A DNA stretch of 64,000 bases from DATBHM01 sp963772375 (GCA_963772375.1 CAVYXG010000001.1:868001-932000), one strand, 5' to 3'. Shown: positions 16,392-26,365, counted from the first letter of the stretch. Made by a program: numbers and translations. The notes: a model not told the origin generated them from the sequence alone.

Positions 16392-17003
16392 TCAAGTGAC
16401 ACCCTCCTCTACGCTGGAAGCCGCCTCGGCCAGAGCAGCGGGAGGCCCCGATATCCCGGTGAGGAGCTCGAATGCCGCATCAACCTCGGATGGAGCGTTG
16501 TTTGGGATCGCGGGCATGAAGGCCCGATCGCCGATCTCCCACGAGATGATCTCGGCGCCCTGTTCGTAGCCGCGAAGCGCCCACGGCTCCTCCCGGCTGT
16601 TCCAGGCATCGAGGCCTCGGAGCCGAAGGAAGCGCGACTTCAACTCGGCCGGAACGTTCGCATCGAGCCAGATGTGGCCCATCTCGTGGAGCAGGGTCCC
16701 TCGGCTCAACTCGTCGACATGCGTCGTGCACATGTCGACCGTGCCGTCCGCCGCGTAGCCGGTCGTGCCGCCGCACTCAGATAGATCCTCGTGGAACCGC
16801 ACCTCCACGTCGGGCGGGTCAAGCCTTGCGACCTCGAACCGACCGATCGCCCACCGAACGAGTCGGAGCTGATCGGGCCGGCCACCCACGACCACGACCC
16901 GTGGATTCCGCCACGAGATGTGGGTCCCGACCTCCGAGCCCCCTCCCACGGTGAAGACTGCGAGCACCGCGATCAGAGCCCGGAACGGCTTGCCGTTGCC
17001 CAT
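16392..17003 (-). CDS. Secreted or membrane-anchored zinc metalloprotease-like protein (HEMGH)
   Basis: 203 aa. The N-terminus MGNGKPFRALIAVLAVFTVGG is a signal peptide or anchor. The zincin motif HEMGH occurs in LLHEMGHIWLDANV, after a CGGTTGYAADGTVDMCTTHVDELSRGT segment with two Cys. The third ligand is not certain; E in GYEQGAEIISWEIGD is a candidate. This layout resembles small actinobacterial peptidases of unknown substrate. It diverges from the SARP/kinase/STAND gene at 17176. Confidence 0.65.
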   Translation of the reverse strand: MGNGKPFRALIAVLAVFTVGGGSEVGTHISWRNPRVVVVGGRPDQLRLVRWAIGRFEVARLDPPDVEVRFHEDLSECGGTTGYAADGTVDMCTTHVDELSRGTLLHEMGHIWLDANVPAELKSRFLRLRGLDAWNSREEPWALRGYEQGAEIISWEIGDRAFMPAIPNNAPSEVDAAFELLTGISGPPAALAEAASSVEEGVT

Positions 17004-17175
17004 GGGCCGAGGCTCGCGGCCGGGCCTGGAGGTCCAGGTGGAAATCGCTGGAAGAACGCGTGAGGTCTTGGGCTTCACGCGTTCTTCAAGGACCGAGGTT
17101 CAGGGTTCCGGCATGAACCGGCGATCGTTGGGAGCCAGCCTTCCCACCCGGGAACGGGCGGCGTACCGTGCGACC

Positions 17176-20100
17176 ATGCGCTTCCTGGTCCTCGGGCCCC
17201 TCGAGGTCACGAACGCCGTCGGGCCGATCCCGCTCGGCGGTCCCAAGCAGCGCCTCGTCCTCGCGAATCTCGCCGTGCGAGCGAACGCGGTCGTCTTGGC
17301 AGAGACCCTGATCGATCAACTCTGGGGGGACGAACCCCCCGACTCGGCAAAGAACACCCTCCAGACGTACATCTCGCACCTGCGCAAGGCCCTCGGCCCC
17401 GATCGGATCGAGGGGCGTTCTTCCGGGTACGTGCTCCACCTCGACCCTCACGAGCTCGACGCCACGCGGTTCGAGCAGCTTCTCGGGGAGGCCCGGGCCG
17501 CTGACGGACAGCCCGATCGCGTCGGCGGGATTCTGCGAGAGGCACTCGCGATGTGGCGAGGATCGGCGTTCGCCGACCTCGCCGTCGAGGGATCCCTGGC
17601 CGGCGAGATCGCCCGGCTCGAGGAGCTCCGCCTCGGGGCGATCGAAGACCGGATCGCCGCGGATCTTGCATCGGGCCGCCATACCGGCTTGATCGGCGAG
17701 CTCGAGGGCCTCACGCGAGAGCATCCGCTGCGCGAACGCCTCTGGGCCCACCTGATGGTGGCGCTCTACCGGTCCGGCCGGCAGGCGGACGCCCTCGCGG
17801 CGTTCCGGCGGGCCCGCAAGCTCCTCGCGGAGGAGCTCGGCGTCGACCCGTCGCCCGAGCTCCAACGCCTGCAGGATCGAATCCTCAAGCAGGATCCCGA
17901 TCTGGAGGTCACGGGGGAGCCCCTCCGCGGCTACCGGCTGCTCGACAAGATCGGGGAGGGCGCGTTCGGACTCGTCTACCGGGCGGTGCAACCGCAGGTC
18001 GGCCGCGAGGTCGCGATCAAGTCGATCCACCCCGAGCTCGCCAACCAACCCGACTTTGTCCGCCGCTTCGAGCACGAGGCGCAGGTCGTGGCACGCCTGG
18101 AGCATCCGCACGTCGTGCCGCTGTACGACTACTGGCGCGACCCCGACGGGGCGTACCTCGTCATGCGGTTGCTGCGCGGCGGGAGCCTCGAGGATCTGCT
18201 CGAACAGGGACCACTGGACTCCACTCGCGCCGCTACCTTCCTGGACCAGGTCGCCGGCGCGCTCGCCGCCGCACACCGCCAGGGCGTCGTGCACCGGGAC
18301 GTCAAGCCGGGCAACGTGCTGCTCGACGAGGAAGGCAACGCCTACCTCACGGACTTCGGCGTCGCCCTCGATGCGGGCGCGCCCGAGCAGACCGCGGGGC
18401 TCATGGTGCGCGGCACGCCTGCCTACCTCTCCCCCGAGCAGATCCGCCTCGAGCCCGCGACGGGCCAATCCGACATCTACGCGCTCGGCGTGGTGCTGTA
18501 CGAGATGCTCACCGCCGAGCATCCGTTCCCCGAGTCCTCTCTCCGGGTGCTGCTCGACCGGCACATGCACGAACCGCTCCCCTCGGCTCGAAGGGTTCGA
18601 CCCGAGATTCCGCCTGCGGTCGACTTGGTGATCGCCCGGGCGACCGCGAAGGACGCGGGAGGACGATTCGCCGACCCGCTCGAGTTCGCGGCCGCGTTCC
18701 GCGGGGCGATCCAGGGGACGGGCGCCCGCCTCGCCGCGACCGAAGAGCTCCGCAACCCCTACAAGGGGCTCCGCGCGTTCCTCGAGGCCGACGCGGGCGA
18801 CTTCTTCGGCCGCGATGTCGTGACGAGGCGGCTGGTCGAACGTATGGCTGAGCCGGGTGCCAGTGCGAGGTTCCTGTGCATCGTGGGGCCCTCGGGCTCA
18901 GGCAAGTCCTCGGTGGTGAAAGCCGGCTTGGTCCCGGCCCTGCGCCGCGGCGTGATCGCCGGATCAGAGCTCTGGTACATCGTCGAGATGATGCCGGGCC
19001 CGCATCCGCTGCGTGAGCTCGACACCGCGCTGCTGTCGGTGGCGACCTCGCCGCAGCCCACGCTGGTGGAGGAGCTCGAGCGCGACGACCTCGGACTGCT
19101 TCGGGCCGTGGACCGGGTCCTCCCCGACCCCTCGGCCGAGCTCGTGATCGTGGTGGATCAGCTCGAGGAGGTGTTCACGCTCGTCGACGACCAGGTCGAG
19201 CGGGCACGGTTCCTCGAGGCGATCGTCGCCGCGGCGACGCACCGAATGAGTCGGGTACGCATCGTGTCGACGCTCCGCGCAGACTTCTTCGATCAGCCCT
19301 TGTCGGTGCGCGGCTTCGGCGACCTGCTCGCCGCCCGGACCGAGGCGATCACGCCGATGTCACCCGAGGAACTGGAGCGCGCGATCTCCGGTCCAGCCGA
19401 GTGCGTCGGGCTCGGTATCGAGCCCGGCCTGGTCGCGGCGATGGTCGCCGACGTCGTCGATCGTCCGGGCGCCTTGCCCTTGTTGCAATATGCGCTCACC
19501 GAGCTCGTCGAGCGGGACGAGGTCTCCTCGCTCTCCCTCGAGAGCTACCGGTCGATCGGCGGAGTCTCGGGCGCCCTCGCCCGGCGCGCCGAACGGCTCT
19601 ACGGGGCGATGGACGAGCCCGGACGAGACGCGTGCCGCCAGCTGTTCCTGCGTCTCGTTACGCTCGGCGAGGGCACCGAGGACACTCGCCGCCGCGTCCG
19701 TCGATCCGAGATCCCGGCCATGGACGGAGCGACGGACGGGGTGATCGAATCCTTCGGCCGCCACCGCCTGCTGTCCTTCGATCGCGACGCGCTGTCGCGA
19801 GAGCCAACCGTCGAGATCGCCCACGAGGCACTGCTTCGCCAATGGCCCCGTCTCGAGGACTGGTTGGGGGAGGACGCGGAAGCACGGGCGCTCCGGGGCC
19901 ACCTGATCGACGCGGCACGCCAGTGGGATGCGGGCGGCCGCGACGACTCAGAGCTCTATCGGGGCGCCAGGCTCGCGGGGGCGCTGGACTTCTCCTCCCG
20001 GGACGGCCGGCACTTGAACGAGCTCGAGCGGAGCTTTGTCGCGCTCAGTCGGGAGGCGAGCGAACGGGAGACGAGGCGGATCCGTAGGACGAACCGGCGT

Positions 20101-22452
20101 CTGCGCGGCCTGCTCGGTGCGGTCGCACTCTTTCTGGTGGTCGCGTTGATCGCCGCCGGCATCGCGCTCGTGCAGGGAGGCCATGCGCGGCGCTCGGCGA
20201 CGGTCGCGCTTTCCCAGAGCCTCGGGGCCCAGGCGATCGCCGAGACACAGCTCGACACCGCACTGCTGCTCGCCGAGGAGGGCGTGAACCTGGACGACTC
20301 CCTACGAACGGAGAGCGACCTACTGGCTGTGCTGCTCCACAGCCCCTCAGCGATCCACGTCCTACATGTCGGCGGGATCGGCGCCCCTCCGGAGGACATC
20401 GTCGTGAGCCCCGACGGCGGGACGCTCGCCGTGCTGACCCGGGATCGCACCCTGCGGTTCTACGACACTTCGACGCTCCAGCCGATTGGCAAGCCGGTGC
20501 ACGACGTGCCCGCGTACAACTCCCGCAGGCCGGCGTTCACCCCCGACAGTTCCGGGCTCTGGGTCCTCCGCGGACCCGGGATCCAGATGATCAACGTTCG
20601 GACCGGCCGGGTCGAGAGCACGATCAGGCTCCACCAGGATGTGGAGAACGTCTACTCGCCCGTTCTTCTCTCTCGGGACGGCCGGGTCGTGTACCTCCAA
20701 CTCGAGGGATGGGAGAGCGTCGCAGCGTGGAACACCTCGACGGGACGCCGCCTGGCCGAGGTCAACGTCCCCGGGCTGTCGCTCGGGATGCTCGCCCTCG
20801 CCCAGGAAGCGGGAGAGGTCGTGGCGCTCACGACCCAGGGCGGAGGGCGAATCCAGGTCCGGGACGGCAGGACGCTGGCCCTGGAGCGGTCGTTTCCCGT
20901 GCAGCTTCCTGCGGCGGACCAGTACCAGCTCGCCGTTTCACCGGACGGGCGCACGGCCGCTTGCACCCTGTTCCACCCCGGCGCCGACCAATCGATCCGA
21001 TTCGTCGACCTTCGGACCGGCCAGGTCAGGAAGGGCGCCGGCGACCAGGCGGGCGAAGGCCAGGTCGCGTTCTCCCACGATGGCAGGACAGCCGTCAGCG
21101 TGACCGACGACGGCTTCAATATCTCTGTCTGGGATGTCCCTTCGGCCACGCAGGTTCGAACGCTGAGCGGCCACGCCGGAGAGATCCTGCAGGCCGCCTT
21201 CGATCCCTCGGGGCGAACCCTTTACTCTGCAGCGGATGACGGGAACGTGTTCGCGTGGGATCTCTCGGGACATCGGAGCTTCGGTCGCTCGTTCACTGCC
21301 AGCCAAGGGTCATTCGGTGGGCCCAACGTCGGTCACCATTTCCCATACTTCTCCGCGTCCCCGGATGGGAAGAGCATCGCAGTCGCCCACGCGACGCAGT
21401 TCGATCCCGATGGGGGGGTCAGCACGGGCGGCGAGGTCAATATCGTCGACCTCGCTACCGGGCGGGTCACGACCCGGGTAAGGGTCGCGGGTCGAGTGCC
21501 CGGCATCGACTCGGTCATCTACGCGGAGTTCTCCCCGGACGGCACCGAACTCCTCGTCACCCCCGGCCCCTCGAGCAACGGAGACATCACCCTGTGGCGG
21601 TTGGATGGTCACACGGCCAGCCTCGTCCGCACGTTCACCGGACTCAGCGCGACCCCGGTTCGTGACGATAACGGGTTTTGGAACGCCCCCTGGGCGACGT
21701 TCAGCCCTAACGGCAAGTGGATCGCCGGGGTGGACCGACGCGAGAACGGCACCAGCCGAATGATGGAATGGGATGCCGCCACGGGATCCGAGCGCGTGGC
21801 GCCCCTGGATCTCCATTGGACATCCACCGACGGCCTGCATTTCGATGGCCTCAACCAGAACGTGGTGTATAGCCCCGACGGGTCGTTGATTGCAACGTCC
21901 GTCTTGGGTGACCGTACTGTGATCGTGGACGCAAGGACGCTGAAGCCGGTCCGTACGCTGCCTGATCCAGAAGGGGTCGCGTTCGTCGCGTTCTCACCGA
22001 CTAACGACAGGCTGCTCGCGGAGGGGTCGTCGAATGTGGGAATCGTTCGCCTGATTGACGTGACGACAGGCAAACAGGCGGCCGAAGTAACGGCCTCCAA
22101 CCCGGGACTGTGGAGCGTCCAGTTCGACCACACCGGGAGCATGCTGCTGACAGATGCGCCGGATGGTGTGGCGCGGTTGTGGTCCGTCCCCGACCTCCAG
22201 CAGATCGGATCCGACCTTCCAGGCCTCTCTAGCGTGGTGGGGGCGGCCACTTTCGCGGGCCGGGGAAGGTCCACGATGGCCGTGCTCCTTTACGCGACCG
22301 GCACGGCGTTCGCATACACGGCGTCGCCCTCCGCGTGGGAGCGCCAGGCGTGCCTCGTGGCCGGTCGAAACTTCACGAAGGCGGAGTGGGCCCGATACGT
22401 CGGCGACCGTACGTACGAGGATGTCTGCCCTGAGTATCCGCCCGGATCCTGA
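17176..22452 (+). CDS. Giant regulator: SARP/BTAD + Ser/Thr kinase + STAND NTPase + TM + WD40 propeller
   Basis: 1758 aa. Residues 1-90 are the AfsR/OmpR-type winged helix (FLVLGPLEV...GGPKQRLVLANL), 95-245 the bacterial transcriptional activation domain (ELGVDPSPELQRLQDRIL). 253-510 is a protein kinase with GEGAFG, VAIK (K about 282), HRDVKPGNVLL (about 373) and DFGVA (about 393). 530-960 is an nSTAND-type NTPase (NPYKGLRAFLEADAGDFFGRD, P-loop GPSGSGKSS near 570, VIVVDQLEEVF). A helix at about 978-1000 should cross the membrane; WD40 repeats fill 1050-1750. The protein should sense, switch on ATP and signal by phosphorylation or DNA binding. The stop lies 6 nt before att copy 1. Confidence 0.85.
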   Translation: MRFLVLGPLEVTNAVGPIPLGGPKQRLVLANLAVRANAVVLAETLIDQLWGDEPPDSAKNTLQTYISHLRKALGPDRIEGRSSGYVLHLDPHELDATRFEQLLGEARAADGQPDRVGGILREALAMWRGSAFADLAVEGSLAGEIARLEELRLGAIEDRIAADLASGRHTGLIGELEGLTREHPLRERLWAHLMVALYRSGRQADALAAFRRARKLLAEELGVDPSPELQRLQDRILKQDPDLEVTGEPLRGYRLLDKIGEGAFGLVYRAVQPQVGREVAIKSIHPELANQPDFVRRFEHEAQVVARLEHPHVVPLYDYWRDPDGAYLVMRLLRGGSLEDLLEQGPLDSTRAATFLDQVAGALAAAHRQGVVHRDVKPGNVLLDEEGNAYLTDFGVALDAGAPEQTAGLMVRGTPAYLSPEQIRLEPATGQSDIYALGVVLYEMLTAEHPFPESSLRVLLDRHMHEPLPSARRVRPEIPPAVDLVIARATAKDAGGRFADPLEFAAAFRGAIQGTGARLAATEELRNPYKGLRAFLEADAGDFFGRDVVTRRLVERMAEPGASARFLCIVGPSGSGKSSVVKAGLVPALRRGVIAGSELWYIVEMMPGPHPLRELDTALLSVATSPQPTLVEELERDDLGLLRAVDRVLPDPSAELVIVVDQLEEVFTLVDDQVERARFLEAIVAAATHRMSRVRIVSTLRADFFDQPLSVRGFGDLLAARTEAITPMSPEELERAISGPAECVGLGIEPGLVAAMVADVVDRPGALPLLQYALTELVERDEVSSLSLESYRSIGGVSGALARRAERLYGAMDEPGRDACRQLFLRLVTLGEGTEDTRRRVRRSEIPAMDGATDGVIESFGRHRLLSFDRDALSREPTVEIAHEALLRQWPRLEDWLGEDAEARALRGHLIDAARQWDAGGRDDSELYRGARLAGALDFSSRDGRHLNELERSFVALSREASERETRRIRRTNRRLRGLLGAVALFLVVALIAAGIALVQGGHARRSATVALSQSLGAQAIAETQLDTALLLAEEGVNLDDSLRTESDLLAVLLHSPSAIHVLHVGGIGAPPEDIVVSPDGGTLAVLTRDRTLRFYDTSTLQPIGKPVHDVPAYNSRRPAFTPDSSGLWVLRGPGIQMINVRTGRVESTIRLHQDVENVYSPVLLSRDGRVVYLQLEGWESVAAWNTSTGRRLAEVNVPGLSLGMLALAQEAGEVVALTTQGGGRIQVRDGRTLALERSFPVQLPAADQYQLAVSPDGRTAACTLFHPGADQSIRFVDLRTGQVRKGAGDQAGEGQVAFSHDGRTAVSVTDDGFNISVWDVPSATQVRTLSGHAGEILQAAFDPSGRTLYSAADDGNVFAWDLSGHRSFGRSFTASQGSFGGPNVGHHFPYFSASPDGKSIAVAHATQFDPDGGVSTGGEVNIVDLATGRVTTRVRVAGRVPGIDSVIYAEFSPDGTELLVTPGPSSNGDITLWRLDGHTASLVRTFTGLSATPVRDDNGFWNAPWATFSPNGKWIAGVDRRENGTSRMMEWDAATGSERVAPLDLHWTSTDGLHFDGLNQNVVYSPDGSLIATSVLGDRTVIVDARTLKPVRTLPDPEGVAFVAFSPTNDRLLAEGSSNVGIVRLIDVTTGKQAAEVTASNPGLWSVQFDHTGSMLLTDAPDGVARLWSVPDLQQIGSDLPGLSSVVGAATFAGRGRSTMAVLLYATGTAFAYTASPSAWERQACLVAGRNFTKAEWARYVGDRTYEDVCPEYPPGS

Positions 22453-22458
22453 CTTAGC

Positions 22459-22511
22459 TTAGGATCCGGTGCCCGAAAGGGCGTGGGGGTTCGACTCCCC
22501 CCTCTCGCACC
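22459..22511 (+). repeat. att core copy 1
   Basis: Perfect 53-bp copy of the tRNA-Leu 3' part, starting 6 nt after the stop of the giant regulator gene. The 5' half of a tRNA is absent, so it is not a tRNA gene. CTGGCCTGCGGATCTTT follows. Confidence 0.95.
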
Positions 22512-22582
22512 ACGTCTGGCCTGCGGATCTTTGCACAGACCGACCCGCCCTCGGCTCGACCGAGAAGGCCCGAATGGCCTTC

Positions 22583-22600
22583 TTGCTCACGCTTGCTCAC
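22583..22600 (+). repeat. Paired TGCTCAC repeats, right flank of att copy 1
   Basis: TTGCTCACGCTTGCTCAC, 72 nt after the core and preceded by ATGGCCTTC as at copies 0 and 4. Confidence 0.6.
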
Positions 22601-22807
22601 AGAACTCCAATCGACGTTGGACCTGGGCGGTGGCTTCCGTGTCAGGGCCACCATCCCCACTGGACCCATGACTGAACCGCCCCGTGCTTGCCTGAGGCTA
22701 GACCCGCGAGATGCCATGCTGACCCGATCGTCCCACCCCGATGCTGGAGCCGGTTCAGAGGGGTGTGGGCTACTGGTGTCCGAAGCGCGCGTTAGGCAGC
22801 CACTACC

Positions 22808-24025
22808 ATGCGGGTCGTGGGCGGACTCACGCGCGATGCATTGGCCGAGCGAGCGGGGGTCCCAACGGGCTACGTTAGCCGCCTGGTCGACCTCGACATC
22901 CTCAGCCCGAGCGACTCGGGCCAGCCCTTCTCCTCCAGTGACGTACGGAGAGTCCGCCTGGTGCACGGCCTCGAGGAAGGCGGGCTGCCGCTTGATGGAA
23001 TCAGCAGTGCCGTCCGAAACGGAGATCTCTCATTCGAGTTCCTCGACCTCCCCAGCTGGGACTGGTACGGCGGGTTCGGGGGGAAGACCTACCGAGAGCT
23101 CAGCGCAGAGGCTGGTCTGAGCCTGGATCTGATGAAAGTCATTCGAGAGTCGATGGGATTTGCCCGTCCAGAGCCGCAGGATCCCGTCCACGAGGAAGAC
23201 CTCGATCTGATCCCAATGGTGAAGATTGCCCTCGACGCCGGGGCGGACCCAGGGGCGATCCAGCGTCTGGTTCGAGTGTGGGGCGAGAGCATGCGCCGCA
23301 TTGCCGAAGCAGCGGCGACCTTCTACCACGCCCAGATCGAGGTCCCGCTCCTTCGGTCGGGAATGAGCGAGGCCCAGGTGCTACAGGTTGCGAACGAAGC
23401 CGTCGCCGCGGGGATCCCCTACGTCGACCGTGCGCTCGCCTCCATGTACCACGGCCACTCGGAGCACACCTGGATGGCAGACGTGGTCGAGGCAGTGGAG
23501 GCCACCCTGGAGAAAGCGGGCCTTCATCACGCGGTGGTTGAACCACCGGCCATCTGCTTCCTCGATCTCTCCGGCTACACGCGGCTGACCGACGAGAAGG
23601 GGGACGAGGCCGCCGCCGAGATCGCGGCGACCCTCGGCGGATTGGTCCAGCGGAGCGCGAACGAGCATGGAGGCCGCCCGGTCAAGTGGTTGGGCGACGG
23701 CGTGATGGTCTACTTCACCGACTCCGACGGAGCCGTGATCTCCGCGCTGGAACTGGCCGATCTCGTGCCGAAGGCTGGCCTTCCGCCTGCCCACACGGGC
23801 ATCGATACCGGCCCGGTGATCTTCCAAGACGGGGACTATTTCGGCCGGACCGTCAACACGGCCGCGAGAATCGCCTCTCACGCTGGATCTGGGGAGGTCT
23901 TGGTCAGTGACGACGTCGCGCACTCCGCGCAGAACCCCACCATAAGGTTCGTTGACGTCGGACTCGTCGAGTTGAAGGGCCTGCCGCGACCCATCCCACT
24001 GCACAGGGCCAGCCGCGTTTCGTAG
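22808..24025 (+). CDS. Class III adenylate cyclase with MerR-like and Rv1264-type regulatory domains
   Basis: 405 aa. Residues 1-60 resemble a MerR-type winged helix (LAERAGVPTGYVSRLVDLDIL); 90-165 resemble the pH-sensing regulatory domain of Rv1264 (YRELSAEAGLSLDLMKVIRESMGF, EEDLDLI). The cyclase domain (about 245-400) has both metal Asp residues (FLDLSGYT, WLGDGVMVYF) and the transition-state Asn/Arg (VNTAARI), so cAMP synthesis is expected, with the N-terminus as sensor. It is soluble. It is the first gene of the second cargo unit. ATG 22808 is the most upstream start matching the helix-turn-helix. Confidence 0.82.
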   Translation: MRVVGGLTRDALAERAGVPTGYVSRLVDLDILSPSDSGQPFSSSDVRRVRLVHGLEEGGLPLDGISSAVRNGDLSFEFLDLPSWDWYGGFGGKTYRELSAEAGLSLDLMKVIRESMGFARPEPQDPVHEEDLDLIPMVKIALDAGADPGAIQRLVRVWGESMRRIAEAAATFYHAQIEVPLLRSGMSEAQVLQVANEAVAAGIPYVDRALASMYHGHSEHTWMADVVEAVEATLEKAGLHHAVVEPPAICFLDLSGYTRLTDEKGDEAAAEIAATLGGLVQRSANEHGGRPVKWLGDGVMVYFTDSDGAVISALELADLVPKAGLPPAHTGIDTGPVIFQDGDYFGRTVNTAARIASHAGSGEVLVSDDVAHSAQNPTIRFVDVGLVELKGLPRPIPLHRASRVS

Positions 24026-24159
24026 CCGGAGTTGGCATCGACGTGTTCGTGGTTGACGCTGTCGCGGCTGTCGACCCAGGTCCGCAGGATCTCGTACGTG
24101 GCTCCTGCTCCCGTCGGGGCGCCGTTCGCGATGTCGATGATCGGCGCGGGGGACATCCA

Positions 24160-24340
24160 TTCCTCCGAGCGCGACCCGTTGAGCCGCATGTCCCTGAAGC
24201 TCCGAGATCGCGTGCGAGTAGGTGTCGAGTGTGATCGTCACCGACAAGTGCCCGAACCGTTCGGACACCACCTTGACGTGCACGCCGGCCTGCAGCGACA
24301 GCGTCGCGTGGCACAGCGCAGTTCATCGGTCAGCGTCTGT
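24160..24340 (-). pseudogene. Tyrosine integrase, C-terminal remnant inside the array
   Basis: The minus strand reads LCHATLSLQAGVHVKVVSERFGHLSV then TITLDTYSHAISELQGHAAQRVA, the RHTHATL...GH...Y catalytic end of a site-specific recombinase with the catalytic Tyr. The upstream LRHTH block is damaged by a small deletion and everything before it is gone. It is the only recombinase trace found between the att copies. Confidence 0.75.
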
Positions 24341-24391
24341 TCGCGGCGATATGGAGCCGCATGCCCCATGTGAGCATGTCAGGCTCGGGAC

Positions 24392-25927
24392 GTGAACGTG
24401 TTGCTGTGGCACGGCTGGGTCCTCGAGGGGGCCGGGTCGAACGTCTACACGGCCCGCATCGCGGAGGTGTACCGCCGGATGGGCCACGACGTGACGCTCG
24501 TCTGCCAGGAGCCGCATCCGGAGCGATTTCCATGGATCGACGCATGGGGCCACGTCGCCCGTGAGGAGGTGAGGCTCGAGGGACGACGTCCGAGCACGGG
24601 TTCTGCCGGACGATGCACGGCGCTGGCACCGCGGATCGGTTCACTGCTGCCGGTGTTCGTGATCGACGATTACGAGGGCTTCCCCCACGTGAAGCGCTTC
24701 GTCGACTGCACGGACGACGAACTGGACGCGTACCTCCGCGCGAACGTCGACGCCCTGCGCGCGGTGGCAGCGGGGTGCCGTCCGGACGTCGTCATCGCCG
24801 GGCACGCGCTGCCAGGCCCGGTCGTGACTCGGCGTGCGTTGGGGGATGGGTTCGTGGCCAGGATCCACGGCAGCGACCTGGAGTACGCGGTACGCGAACA
24901 GCCTCGGTGCCGCGACCTGGCCGCCGAGGGGCTCGGCGGCGCGTGCGCCGTGATCGGCGCCAGCAAGGACGTGCTGCGGCGGTGCGAGGAACTCGTGCCG
25001 GAGTCGGCCGGCCGAACGCTGGTCGTCCCGCCGGGTGTCGACGTGTCGAGGTTCCGGCCGCGCCAACGGAACGAAGCGCTCAAGGAGACGACCGCGGTAC
25101 TGGAAAGTGACCTCGCACGCCGGGCCGGCCGTCCCGCCACTGTGGACGAGGCGACCCGCGAGGCGCTCGCGGCACGTGATGCCCCCATGCTGGACCACCT
25201 TGCCAGGACCTACGATCAGACCGTTCCCGACCCCGACGCTCCCGTCCGCCTTCGCGAGCTCGCCGCGTTCGATGGCCCGGTGGTCGGGTATCTGGGGAAG
25301 TTCATCCTTCAGAAGGGCCTGCACCATCTCCTGGCGGCGCTGGCCCTCCTGGGCGAGCGCGCACCTCGAGCGCTGCTGATCGGATTCGGTCTCGGGCGGG
25401 AATGGCTCGTCGCCCTGACCGGCGCGCTCGATCGTGGCGACGTCGGTGCGGTGCGATGGTGGGAGGGAACGACCGGCGAGCGCCTCGGCCTCGATGACGC
25501 GGCCATCGACGGCGCGAGAGGGCTGGCGAACCGCGTGACGTTCACCGGGCTGCTCGACCATCGCTTCGCCCCCGCCGCGGTGGCCTCGCTCGACGTGCTG
25601 GTGGTGCCGTCGATCCTGGCGGAGGCGTTCGGGATGGTGACGGTGGAGGGCGCTGCCGCGGGGGCACTGCCACTGGTGGCCCGACACTCGGGCCTGGCCG
25701 AGATCGCCTCCGCCCTGGAGGCAGAGGTCGGACGCCCGGGGATGTTCTCGTACGAGCCGGGCGCCGGCGGGCCCGGCCGGATCGCCGATGGCATGGACCG
25801 GCTGATCGCCCAGCCATTCGAGGAACAGAGTTACTTGCGCGAGACCGTCGTCGCGTTCTGCCGCCGGGAATGGACCTGGGACCGTACCGCCGAGCGTCTG
25901 CTCGAGGCAGCACGCGCGGCCGGATGA
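24392..25927 (+). CDS. GT4-family glycosyltransferase
   Basis: 511 aa with a two-domain GT-B layout. The N-terminal domain starts VLLWHGWVLEGAGSNVYTARIAEVYRRMGHDVTLV; the linker gives VVPPGVDVSRFRP; the C-terminal domain has VGYLGKFILQKGLHHLLAAL and the donor-binding block LVVPSILAEAFGMVTVEGAAAGALPLV (the EAFG-E pair). An insert of about 70 residues after the linker is longer than usual. The acceptor is unknown; candidates are glycolipids or wall glycans. GTG at 24392 fits the conserved first strand. It is followed by att copy 2. Confidence 0.82.
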   Translation: MNVLLWHGWVLEGAGSNVYTARIAEVYRRMGHDVTLVCQEPHPERFPWIDAWGHVAREEVRLEGRRPSTGSAGRCTALAPRIGSLLPVFVIDDYEGFPHVKRFVDCTDDELDAYLRANVDALRAVAAGCRPDVVIAGHALPGPVVTRRALGDGFVARIHGSDLEYAVREQPRCRDLAAEGLGGACAVIGASKDVLRRCEELVPESAGRTLVVPPGVDVSRFRPRQRNEALKETTAVLESDLARRAGRPATVDEATREALAARDAPMLDHLARTYDQTVPDPDAPVRLRELAAFDGPVVGYLGKFILQKGLHHLLAALALLGERAPRALLIGFGLGREWLVALTGALDRGDVGAVRWWEGTTGERLGLDDAAIDGARGLANRVTFTGLLDHRFAPAAVASLDVLVVPSILAEAFGMVTVEGAAAGALPLVARHSGLAEIASALEAEVGRPGMFSYEPGAGGPGRIADGMDRLIAQPFEEQSYLRETVVAFCRREWTWDRTAERLLEAARAAG

Positions 25928-25936
25928 CCGGTCCAC

Positions 25937-25955
25937 TTGCTCACACCCTGCTCAC
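25937..25955 (+). repeat. Paired TGCTCAC repeats, left flank of att copy 2
   Basis: TTGCTCAC and TGCTCAC about 90 nt before the core, followed by ACGACAGATCGGGACCGG. The same arrangement precedes copy 4. Confidence 0.6.
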
Positions 25956-26042
25956 GACAGATCGGGACCGGGTGCCATGGAACGACACCAGACGACACGA
26001 ATCGACGCGTCCACGCCCGGTTCGTGCGTGGCCGTACCCGCT

Positions 26043-26095
26043 TTAGGATCCGGTGCCCGAAAGGGCGTGGGGGTTCGACTCCCCCCTCTCGCACC
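26043..26095 (+). repeat. att core copy 2
   Basis: Perfect 53-bp copy of the tRNA-Leu 3' part. Its downstream flank is more diverged (CTGACCTGCGAATTGTCGG, then TGAGCACCTTCCTCAC), so this junction is probably older or belongs to a different element type. 26096-26365 shows no gene. Confidence 0.95.
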
Positions 26096-26365
26096 ACCTC
26101 TGACCTGCGAATTGTCGGTCCGAGAGCGCGACCGGGACCCGGCACCCCTCGACCCGAGCCTTCCTGAGCACCTTCCTCACAGGGCAGCCTCCGATAGGGG
26201 CTGGCGGGATGGGAGCAAGAACCCGTCAGCAACCCCAATGCTCATCAGGTCCTAGAAGGCCTTCCAGCTGATGGAAAGCGTGCGACCTCCGCGCCGTCAG
26301 GGCATCATACGGTCTGTGGGCATTGCAATCGATGACGCGAGCGGCACAATCTTGCGCGCTCGCCG

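Noticed and set aside
17176..22452. Calling the giant regulator an anti-phage defence gene
   Set aside because: STAND and kinase domains occur in defence proteins, but SARP/BTAD and WD40 fusions are also ordinary regulators; the sequence alone does not decide.
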